This document shows, piece after piece, positions 49,101 through 60,000 of a DNA stretch of 64,000 nucleotides. Below the pieces are notes generated by a model. The model worked only from the letters and a program-made list of their open reading frames with translations, ran no database searches and was not told the DNA's origin. Position 1 is the stretch's first letter. Each line of letters opens with the position of its first letter. The position numbers and the translations under genes are program-made. This DNA comes from Acanthaster planci (taxonomy: Eukaryota > Echinodermata > Asteroidea > Valvatida > Acanthasteridae): NCBI RefSeq assembly GCF_001949145.1, contig NW_019091455.1:959016-1023015 (forward strand), in the 5' to 3' direction.

Positions 49101-50998
49101 NNNNNNNNNNNNNNNNNNNNNNNNNNNNNNNNNNNNNNNNNNNNNNNNNNNNNNNNNNNNNNNNNNNNNNNNNNNNNNNNNNNNNNNNNNNNNNNNNNNN
49201 NNNNNNNNNNNNNNNNNNNNNNNNNNNNNNNNNNNNNNNNNNNNNNNNNNNNNNNNNNNNNNNNNNNNNNNNNNNNNNNNNNNNNNNNNNNNNNNNNNNN
49301 NNNNNNNNNNNNNNNNNNNNNNNNNNNNNNNNNNNNNNNNNNNNNNNNNNNNNNNNNNNNNNNNNNNNNNNNNNNNNNNNNNNNNNNNNNNNNNNNNNNN
49401 NNNNNNNNNNNNNNNNNNNNNNNNNNNNNNNNNNNNNNNNNNNNNNNNNNNNNNNNNNNNNNNNNNNNNNNNNNNNNNNNNNNNNNNNNNNNNNNNNNNN
49501 NNNNNNNNNNNNNNNNNNNNNNNNNNNNNNNNNNNNNNNNNNNNNNNNNNNNNNNNNNNNNNNNNNNNNNNNNNNNNNNNNNNNNNNNNNNNNNNNNNNN
49601 NNNNNNNNNNNNNNNNNNNNNNNNNNNNNNNNNNNNNNNNNNNNNNNNNNNNNNNNNNNNNNNNNNNNNNNNNNNNNNNNNNNNNNNNNNNNNNNNNNNN
49701 NNNNNNNNNNNNNNNNNNNNNNNNNNNNNNNNNNNNNNCACTATTCAACTGCACAGTCCGATTCGCGGGTTACATGCGTACATAATGGTTACGCTGATTT
49801 TGCATAGCGGAGGTCGCTGTTTCGTGACATGAATATGTGTTCCTTCACTCTCCATTTTTAGAGATCACATTATATGTACACATAACACAGATGTTATTAA
49901 CATGAGTGGATTAGGTTTCGTCTTAACGTACTTAGGTGAGAGAAGCAGAGAGTGCCCCAAAATGGTGATTTTATCCTACGTTCTTGTCGCAGACAAGATT
50001 TGCTCAGATTTATGTACATTTAGATCAATTTTTTTAAGTGCCTTTTGATCTTACACGTGCATTATACATGTACTTGTAGATTTCCGTCTCGATTCAATCC
50101 CCACCGGATTGTGATCCTTCTTGTAAAGTAACCAGTATGACTAGGAATGCCACTATGCATTACAGACTTGTGCGACCCAACGTGTAGCCTTTCGCCGTGA
50201 CAATCGTAGCTTTACTGGTATTAGAGCGACTGGAGCGAAGACTCTCAAGTCAAAAGGCGTCAAGAGGCGAAGCCACGAGCACTTTTTTCAACTCGTGAGG
50301 AACTAATGTTTGTTTTTATGTTTCTTGATTCTGTCTACTCCGACACGGAGTAACAACACTGCAACCAAAAGTGGAAAGTATGGTTTGGAGTTTTGTTCGG
50401 AGTGTATTGTCGGCTTACAAAAGTTATCACACGAGTCTTCCGTCCACGAAAGGGGCCAGAAGGAACGTTCAGCAATGGCTGAGCCATGGCCAGCAGATTC
50501 CTCTGTAAAGCTTGGCAGGAATAAGTCCATGGAGCTGGAAGTCAGTGAAAACTTCATGCTGAACATTTCTTCAAGTTTCGTGCCGTATATTTTTAGAAAC
50601 ATGGTTCTTCAGTCTTGAGGGCCAAATGGCGACCCACAGAAACCTGTAAAACGTGTGATCGAGTAAAACTTCATAATTATGCCGATGTTAGCACACAAGG
50701 CCCGCCGATTTCCTTTTCCTGAACCGCATCTGGCAACAACTATCAAATCTCCGTGGCAAAACAACTGACATACTTTACCTGAAATTCCACTTGTCGCAAT
50801 AGCCATTGCAGCAATCCAACCAAGGATCCACGTTGCCGACGCCAATTGGTCCTGCAGTGTCAGCAACAGGACACCAAATCCTTTGGTAACTCCAATCCCG
50901 CTCATGTTCAAGGTAAACAAAGTCAAGACAGCTATCCATCCCGTCACTCCTCCGTCGGCCATCACAGACGCGCCGCCCCTACCGTCGGAAACGGCCAT
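46110..50998 (-). CDS. SLC16-like (monocarboxylate transporter-type) MFS protein, four exons
   Basis: Minus-strand exons are 50998-50779, 47840-47712, 47274-46441 and 46222-46110 (stop TAG), all joined in phase 1 with GT-AG borders. The sum is 1296 bases, 431 residues. The N-terminus DGGVTGWIAVLTLF matches the SLC16 signature before TM1. The second exon is RRFGVGVVVT...SFATTTLQLALFYVLAG (TM2 end to TM3), and later helices continue through EAGWFVSFGGIGG and ends LGFLPGLFYDILGSY. It should sit in the plasma membrane and move a small carboxylate or related solute; the substrate cannot be told. The YFxKRRxLAxG motif expected in TM5 is strongly altered (TFNENYATAFGIAKSG), and DGGVTGW departs from DGGWGW. 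Start Met at 50998; Met13 is also possible. An assembly gap lies in intron 1. Confidence 0.85.
46223..46440 (-). other. Transporter intron 3
   Basis: 218 bases from donor GTATGT to acceptor TTTACAG. Phase 1 on both sides restores a Gly codon in the LPGLFYD string. Confidence 0.85.
48817..49738. other. Assembly gap (922 N)
   Basis: An N run lies in intron 1 of the SLC16-like gene. The 11-base word CAACTGCACAG occurs 5 bases before the gap and again 9 bases after it. All apparent long open frames crossing it are artefacts. Confidence 0.98.
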
Positions 50999-53186
50999 TT
51001 CAGTTCCACTATAAAGATAGTCTTTTGCGTTGGACCACAGGCGAGGGCTTTCAGCAGTGCGCTGATACGAGTAGAGGATAATGCCCAAGGTAAAATTCAG
51101 TCTTTTTTGTTGAACGACCAAATCAAATTTTCCAGCAGTGCATGATGAGCTGATGCTGGTGGGTAAGAGTCACTCGCACCCAAGAATGGCACGTACTGAG
51201 GGTACCTGGGTAGGCCTATTATGCGACTTAAAGAGTTCAGTGACCTGCCACATCCCGCTATTTTGCTACCGTTCATTGGTTTGCCCAATGGAGTACTAGC
51301 GTTTGGTCAATTTAGGCCCAAACCCATTTCTTGAAATGAATACACGTCCCACATGTGTAATGCTTTATTCTTTGTCCCGTATTCAGTGACGTAATGCTGT
51401 ACTGTAATTCTCACGCAAGCTAGTCTTGGCTCCACTCGAACATATGCAGCAAGGTATGAGACGGAGAGAACCCCCCCCCCGCTTTGTGTTGGTCATTGTC
51501 TCGCAGGAATCTGGGGAATTCCTTTCAGACATCTTGGGGGGGAACGTATTGTTACGTAACAATAGTCTGGAATGTGTAAAGGGACTGGACATGTTGGGGG
51601 GGTACCCCTTGTTCTCATTTCTTGCTGGGTAGGCCTGTAGACTCGAAAGCGCCTTCTAGGGCTCGGTAACGATCGCAGTTTGTGACCCTCTAGCGACTCA
51701 ATAATTAGACCAGCACGCTTGCTCGCACTTGATGCTGGAAAACTGCGAGAAAGAAAAAATGTGCAAACAAAAAGCAGCCATTCGAGTTTGCCTTGTAGGC
51801 GTATGGCAGTACAATGCAACATTCAACCACATTGACGAGATGCTCACGTTTACTTTCAGATATTCACAAATGTGTAAAAAACAATACAAAGCTCGATTGG
51901 ACAGCATTTGAAATTGGAAATTTACACTGTAAATTTATGTTTATTTTCTTTCTATTTTGCAGCTCCATCATTCAGTACAAATTGAGTGATGGAAACGATA
52001 CCTCACCAAAGAATGAGGGTACAGCGTCTTTCGCTCCATTTGTGCACAATATGCTAGAAAATAATAGCGTGACGTCACAGCCTCACAGGTAGAGATTATA
52101 GATTAGCAACCAGGCGTGGTGTGTTGCCGGCAGCACAAGGCAACAATCAGTGAGGATGAAGAGATCGCTTACGTTTCAAAGATTTACAGTAGTGTTCTGG
52201 ACGACGAGAAAGTGGGGATTCTTTTACAAGAGGAGGTCATACCCATTGTGATACATGATAAAATGTGGCAAAGGGGAATCTTCTCGGGAATTCCTTTCAG
52301 ATTTTAAGGGGCATGCAGTAGGTACCATAATCTAGTCATGTATGGCTTATACAACATATTAGGGGTCCCCTTTACCATGTATCGTGTTGCGTATCGTTAG
52401 ATTAGAAGCCGTTAAGACGTCGTTATGGCCGTAAACCCATACCAAACGCATTAAAACTGAAAGAAGAACCGGAAGGGTGAACATTTAAACTTATGGATTA
52501 AAAGAGATTTTGAGTCTGGTTGAAGCTAAAATTGATTTATTAAAATAAAAATGTTGAAGGCTATAATCTCTTAATGACAATGGCCTGTTTTCTTCAACAG
52601 AAAAAAACAGTGACATACTCTTTAAATCAGAAGAACCGGGAGAAATGAAAATAGAGGCTGGGAAGTTTTTAGAGTGAAACACACTCTGAAGTCGAATCGA
52701 AACAGCTTGAAAAAAGAAACCCCTTTCAGGTGAAATACGAGTTAATATCTTGATTTACTGGAGTGAAGAAAGTTCCCTCAAATTCGTCTAGTTTCGTTTA
52801 GTTTGTTTAGTTTCAATCGGGAGTGAACTGATGAGCGAACAAAGAGGACACCTAGGGTGCACCCATTCTCTCAAGGAACACTGACAGCGAATATACTGCG
52901 GTTTTGTACCTAAACTATCTGCATTTCTAATGAGGGGCTCCTTAGAGGAATGGACCTCCGCTGGAGGGTACGTGTCCCCCCCCGACCCGTTGTTACGCTA
53001 CTGACAAAAACTGAAATTTCAAAACATTTAACCTGTCATTACATTTCCTCTTTGCATATGCTTATTGGAATTGATGGCACATGTGTTTGTGCAAAATGAC
53101 AGATAGCTTCGTCCAATTAAGTTTTCGTTTCATGTGCTAACACCTTTAGCATGTACATATAGGTATTGCTGGGTATAATCATTACA
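50999..53186. other. Intergenic DNA between transporter and HYR-receptor genes
   Basis: Upstream region of the SLC16-like gene (an in-frame extension to 51121 is probably 5' UTR) and distal 3' DNA of the receptor gene. No other CDS is supported. G-runs (TTGGGGGGG) lie at about 51535 and 51595. Confidence 0.45.
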
Positions 53187-53373
53187 CAGTCGACTCTTGT
53201 TATAAAAAAGTTACATGGATCATGCAAATTACTTTATTATGAACAGGACTTTGTCATAAGCGAAACAGAAAAATAAAGAAAAGGATAAGAATTTAAGAAA
53301 TTTAGATTCTCGAAATGTGTTCTTTATAATAGTATTTTGTTATAACAGTGTTCTTTAAAATGAGAGTCGACTG
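53187..53373. mobile_element. pogo/Tc1-like MITE (CAGTCGACTC ends), 187 bp
   Basis: CAGTCGACTCTTGTTATAA at the left and the complement of CAGTCGACTCTCATTTTAAAG at the right, with TA after the right end. Related in its ends to 45186-45342. It contains a minus-strand AATAAA (53238-53233) that lies about 580 bases after the stop of the receptor gene and could in principle act as its poly(A) signal. Confidence 0.75.
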
Positions 53374-53812
53374 TACTGAGTAATATCTGAATATAACAAC
53401 ACTCATGGATACAATCATTACAAAGTGTTTTGAAAGTGATGATCTGAAATAAAGAAATCCTCGCGTGCTGTATACTAAAAAAGTATTAAAGAAAATTATT
53501 GCGTTTCTGCCCAAGTAAACAGTCAATTTAATTAGGCACAATTGTGGCACAGCAAAAAATGTTGTGAGAAATCTACTGATTACTTTAAACCGAAAACTGT
53601 TCATGAGTAGTCCTTTCGATTTCGAGAAACCTAAATATCAGAAACTAAATCCTAAACAACCAATTCATTGACACGACTATCTTTCTTCACAGTTAATTTC
53701 TTTGACAAGTGGTATATGTTATTCAAAAGTGAGGGGCGTGACGGATAAAAAAAAACGACTGCGACTGTGCAGCACTGATCCTGGTCATACATGTACAGCG
53801 TGTCAAAAGAAG

Positions 53813-54092
53813 TCATTCCATTGGGATATAGGTAGGCGGTAGATTGTAATTGTGCCGATCCGCATGGGCGTACTCGTAACTCGGCGGCGGGTACCCCGGC
53901 GTTGGAGTCGACGGAAGAGGGGGCTTCACCTCGCTCAGGGCAGTCTCTTCCTCCTTGGGAGGTGGTGCCGCCGCTCCCCTAACTACAGTCTCGTACACCG
54001 GTTGTGGGTTATCGTAAATCCCCAGGTCCCCCTGGGTAGTGATTTGGGCTGTGATTGCTAAATCCGGGGCCCTCACTCTAGTTTTCTTCCGC
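53813..54092 (-). CDS. Receptor last exon: cytoplasmic tail with PPxY motifs
   Basis: Begins RRKKTRVRAP, a basic stop-transfer stretch directly after the membrane helix. The tail of about 90 residues is Pro-rich and contains IYDNPQPVYETV (a tyrosine pair around an NP), PPPSYEY (PPSY) and LPPTYIPME at the C-terminus (PPTY). PPxY is the class I WW-domain ligand, used by Nedd4-type ubiquitin ligases and YAP-type adaptors. Binding is inferred only. Confidence 0.88.
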
Positions 54093-57000
54093 CTTTATAT
54101 GAAAACAACAATCCGAATGGATTAACTTGTCTGTAAAAATTGAGACATCAACAACAGGACCGACACAAGTTGCGTGTTAAATGCACCATGACGGAACAGG
54201 ATCAAAGATAGAAAAGTAACCATTTCCTCCCCAGTCATAAGTGGGTTTTCAGAAGCTCGAAAAAACCTTGGGCTACGCATCTAAAGAGCCCCTGTAAAAT
54301 TGTCGAGAATTTCAAACTGTGGTTAGGTTTTAAGATTTCCTTTGAGCAGAGTTTCACAGGCATTCACATTCCTCGTTTATACACTATTTCAAAATGAACC
54401 TACCTCCTAATTAAGAAGATAACCACCAGCAGCAGTAGAATTAGAAGCAAAACTCCAGAGGCCCCAGCTCCAAACCCTACCACAGTTCCTCCCATGGGCT
54501 CCCCTTAAAAGGGGGAAAGGGAAGAGTTGTCCATTAATTTTCAGGAGACGTCCCACTTTTTGAAATGTCTCCATCGTTCATGTATCCTTTCAAGTGCCGG
54601 CATTTATTAGAAAGTGTCTTTCTGGCAAGTGGAGAACAGGATACCACGGCACGCCGCGGCAGTACTCTCTCTTTGCCCCGTGACAGGTTTCTACCCCAGG
54701 TCGGCACACCGGTGCCCCCCGTCCGTGAAATCTATTCTCCACCTTCAAAATGTAAAGTTCGCACGTTTTCTCCTCACTGGTTCCTTCATGAGCTACGCCT
54801 GTTAAGTTCACTCGTAAGAAGTCTTTGGTTTTTGTTAATTCATAGCCTCAGCGTTAATTAATCATAGTATAAACAACGATCTTGTTGCCTACAGTACATT
54901 ATGCAGTTGTGTAACGAGGATAGTTTGCCTGTTGGAAAGCTTCATAAGAACATTCTAAAAAGACCCCACAAGTACAGCCCCCCCCCGTGAGGTCAACAAA
55001 TGCACAATTTGGAGGTTTAATTGGGAAAAAAATCAGTGAGAAAGGCAAACCACTGACTGGGAATACTACACAGAGTGTATGGACTCCGAGCTGGACCAAG
55101 AGAGGGCGCAATTTTCCTAGTATAGCGAAGGAGGCTCCTTCTTATAGTGACTGTGCATCGCTGGTTCACGAACGGCTATGAAACGGAAGCGCTGCAGTTG
55201 CATAGCTACCAACAAAAAGAGCACTCCTGAGCTCTCGTGCTCAACGCAGATAACCAATCGGGCGGAAAAAAGGAAAAGTGGCAAACATGAGCGTTACCTT
55301 GTTGGACGCAAACTGCAGGCTCTCCCGACCACGTGAGGTCCGACCGGCAAAACCTACTGGCTGATCCGCTAAGCTGGTACCCGTCTTGACAGGTAAGCTG
55401 TACTGACTCTCCAGGAAGGTACACGGACTGCTGACCAGATACCACCTCTAGGTGATCGAATTGGTCAGGGGTTAGCAAACAACCAGCAACTGTCGGGAAT
55501 AAGACGCCAAAAGACCCTTTAATTTACCCTGACAAATGCCTGGGAAATTCGATACATGGATAGTGTGTTAATTTTCAGTGTTTCTGCTCAAGTGTTGAAA
55601 AAAAATGTCAAACCTAATTTTTCCAGATGTTAATTCTTTCTTAAATATGAATCATCAATTTAATCATGCAAGTCTTGTTTATTCATATTGATGGGCTAAG
55701 TAGACTCATTCATGGCTGGCTTTGGCAACCAAAAACGTCATTGGGCTTATGGTAAGAGTGCCAGGTTGCAAAGGGATGAAGATGTAATGGGCAAAAATCG
55801 GAATGCTGCTAAAACAGGGACAGAGAAAACAAGTTAAATTCGAATAAAATTCTCCATTTTGCAATGAGCAAACAAAATCCTGGGTTCGAGCATGCTGGCT
55901 GAACAGAATCAATCAGCAGCGTAGCTGAATTTGACATGATTGGGTCATATGTATGGTGTTTCACTTTTAAGTGAACGAAATTAATTTTCTTGGAGGAAAT
56001 CCCAACTTGACAGTATTTTCCTCTCGGTATTTTGTGTAGTGGCATCCTTTCCGGTGTGATACACACGTCAGACTTTTATGATGACACGAAATCGAACGTA
56101 ACGTGGTCAAACGCCCTTCAGTGTCAAAAATTATACTTGAAAAACAAGGACAGCGGGTGCAGTATTTAGGCCTATACTGACCAACTCTGACGGTAAAAGT
56201 GCACGTGGCTTGATTTCCAGCCCTATCGGTGAAAGTATATCTGACGAAGGTGTCTCCAACAGCGAACCTATCTCCTGGCCGATGGCTCCGAGTCATGTTG
56301 ACCACTCCGTTGGCATCAATACTGACTGGCTCGGTCCACGAAACATCCACGCTTCTGTTACCCGTCGATACGACCGTGGTCCCTGGGCAACCGGCCATTG
56401 TTGGAGCTTGGGAGTCCACTTCGGGGCGATGAAGGTGCAAGAAAGCGCCAAATACACTTAATTATCATTGTGTTAATCAGGGCAATCTCTAATGTGGACG
56501 GTGTGTGTATAACGTAAAACACTTTAGAAAATTAACTTTAAAATGTCAACGAGAAGATTCCACCCGAGCTGTGGTTTGGTCTGGTGACGTTCAGCTTCAT
56601 TTCATCGTTACTTTTTTTTCTAATTTCTCTTGGGATTATTTTTTCTACTCTTCAAAATCTCCAAACGTAGTTTTCTCTTCGCCATTAAGAGGATAACCAC
56701 TCTTAAAGTACTGAAGCAATGTCACACTCTAACACTCTGTAATTCTGTGTAATGCTTGCACTTCGCACTGCAGCGCGTCAGCTGCCGGAGTAGGCACAAA
56801 TTGGAAGTGATCTCTGCGCATAGTGAACAACGTGGGTCAGTGGTCTGTTGCGTGAGAACTCGTTGACAACTTCTTCCAAGCCTATTTAGGCTGTTTCAAG
56901 TTTTGTTCCGGGATTTAACGTGGGTGTTGCACTTGAACCATATTTCCATTTGTCACACTTACGAATGATGTTAATCCAGAGCGTGCAAGATGCCTGGTTC

Positions 57001-60000
57001 CCTGCTTCGTCTCTTGCTGAGTACACGACACTATGCATGCCTGCACCGAATGTCCCAGAGGGGGTTGGATAGTTCGGAGTTGATGTAATGGTCGGTTGGA
57101 TGCCACTGTCGTCAGACGCAGTCGGAGATGGCCAAGAGACGGATAGTTGCTGGGTTGCAGTACGGACATAGCGGACGATGGTCGGCGGGCAGCTTATCAC
57201 AGGGTTAGTAACATCCCCTTGAGTATCAACGACAAAAGAATGTAAAAGATCAAAGTTATTGATAAATATTCAAGATTGTGAGACAAAGTCCGAAAACGTT
57301 GGAACTAGGCACAGGATAACACGATATCATTTTGAAATTGAAGGCATGCACATGTTGTTGGCAATTATGTTTATGCTTCTTATCACGAGCGAACTTAACA
57401 CAGGTAAGATGCCACGAAGTCTTCATACGTGACAACTGACGTCTAGATCCAGAAGATCTAGTCAGCCTTCCATAGCGAAACTTTTCAAACACTTTTTTCA
57501 CACTTTTGCCTCACGGCAGCAGCTAAACTTTCATTCACAAATTCCTTGTGTATCCAGTCAATAGGTTTTGAATAATTATGTCCTATTTGTAGAAAATATA
57601 TCACAAAAGCATTCGGAACAAAGTTTTCCTGTGAAGGGTGTACGCACAGGCGTAAAATAGACAAAATATGGCAACTGTTAGTCTGCCTATGGTTCCCAGG
57701 CCCTTTACCAATACTCGACTTGGGCTCCGTCTCAGACTTGGTTCCCAAAACCAATCCCCGATTGGTTGTCTGAAGCGTTTAAATTAAATTGGATTACTGT
57801 AATTTTTGGCTCTCTTGCATCTTATTTGATGTTTTATGGCACTATTAAACTAATTACTGCGCTTACAACTTCAACGTCAGCTAGTTAAAAAAAACAGTTG
57901 AAGCCTGACACGGAGCCGAAGTTGAGTATTGGAAAACGGTCCCACATCAAGTTATATCAAACGGCCTGGGTATACGCTCCTTATCACAGTGTGAAAATCG
58001 TCGAATCTAATAGATAGTTGTGATTTACAGTATGATATGAGGTCAAACACCCTCAGGCATCGCTTCTAGTTTTTGACAGCATGTACATGTACCATGCACT
58101 GACCTCTAGAAACACTGACGGTGAACGTGCACGTGGCTTGGTTACCAGCCTGATCGGTGAAAGTGTATGTGACGGTTGCGTTTCCAAGAGTGAACGTAAT
58201 TCCTGGCCGATGGCTCCGAGTCATGTTGACCACTCCGTTGTCATCCGCACCGACTGGCTCGGTCCACGAGACAGCCACGCTGCTACTGCCCGGTGGAAGG
58301 ACAGCAATTGTACGGCCTGGGCAGCCGGTGATTGTAGGAATTCGGGAATCCACTTAAGTCACAAGAAAGAGAAAACAAGCAAGCTCGTCAAAGACTTGAA
58401 TTTTGGCATCTCTGAGTGGCTTGGAATTGTCGAGAACCTCAGGCCTAATCGAAAGAATTACTCTTGTAATCAAAATAAGTTGATTGGAATCAAAATTTCA
58501 CCGGCTTTCATTTAGACAGAAACCATCCTCAGCATTAATGTGATTCGTTTGCTGATCATTTTGCTGATCATGTGACCCATTTCTGCTGCACGCTCATTTG
58601 TGTACTTACGAATGATATTAATCCAGAGCGTGCAAGATGCCTGGTTCCCTGCTTCGTCTCTTGCTGAGTACACGACACTATGCATGCCTGCACCGAATGT
58701 CCCAGACGGGGTTGGATAGTTCGGAGTTGATGTAATGGTCGGTTGGATGCCACTGTCATCAGACGCGGTCGGAGATGGCCAAGAGACGGATAGTTGCTGG
58801 GTTGCAGTACGGACATAGCGGACGATGGTCGGCGGGCAGCTGATTACAGGGCTAGTAACATCCCCTTGAATATCAACGACAAAAGAATGTAAAAGATCAA
58901 AGTTGTTGATAAATATTCAAAATTGTGAGACAAAGTCTTAAAACGTTGGAACTACGCACAGGATAACACGATATCATTTTGAAATTGAAGGAATGCACAT
59001 GTTGTTGGCAATTATGTTTATGCTTCTTATCACGAGCGAACTTAACCCAAGGGAGATGACAGTTAGTCTGCCTATGGTTCCCAGATCAAATTATATCAAA
59101 CGTTCTATTGAGCGACATGGATGCAGGTATACTGCGCATTTTCAATCGATTGGTATTGTTTAACACTGTGGCCTGGGTACACGCTCCTTATCACAGTGTG
59201 AACATCTAATCTATAGATAGTTGTAATTTACAATATGATATGAGGTCAAACACCCTCAGGCATCACTTCTAGTTTTTGACAGCATGTACATATACCATGT
59301 ACTGACCTCTAGAAACACTGACGGTGAACCTGCAGGTGGCTTGGTTACCAGCCTGATCGGTGAAAGTGTATGTGACGGTTGCGTTTCCAAGAGTGAACGT
59401 ATTTCCTGGCCGATGGCTCCGAGTCATGTTGACCACTCCGTTGTCATCCGCACCGACTGGCTCGGTCCACGAGACAGCCACGCTGCTACTGCCCGGTGGA
59501 AGGACAGCAATTGTACGGCCTGGGCAGCCGGTGATTGTAGGAATTCGGGAATCCACTTGAGTCACAAGCAAGAGAAAACAAGCAAGCTCGTCAAAGACTT
59601 GAATTATGGCATCTCTGAATGGCTTGGAATTGTCGAGAACCTCAGGCCTAATCGAAAGAATCACTCTTGTAATCAAAATAAGTTGATTGGAATCAAAATT
59701 TCACCAGCTTTCATTTCGATAGAAACCATCCTCAGCATTAATATGATTCGTTTGCTGATCATGTGACCCATTTCTGCTGCACGCTCATTTGTGTACTTAC
59801 GAATGATATTAATCGTCAGGATGCAAGATGCCTGGTTCCCTGCTCCGTCTCGGGCTAAGTATGTCACAGAATGCATGCCTGCACCGAATGTCCCAGACGA
59901 GGTTGGATAGTTTGGAGTTGACGTAATAGTCGGCTGGTTGCCACTGTCATCAGATGCGGTCGGAAACTGCCAAGACACGGGAAGTTGCTGGGTTGCAGAA

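Noticed and set aside
48660-49832. Four open frames of 330-390 codons
   Set aside because: They are made of N's in the assembly gap.
53302-53604. Hydrophobic 100-codon minus-strand ORF
   Set aside because: It overlaps a pogo-like MITE and AT-rich DNA; hydrophobicity follows from T-rich codons.
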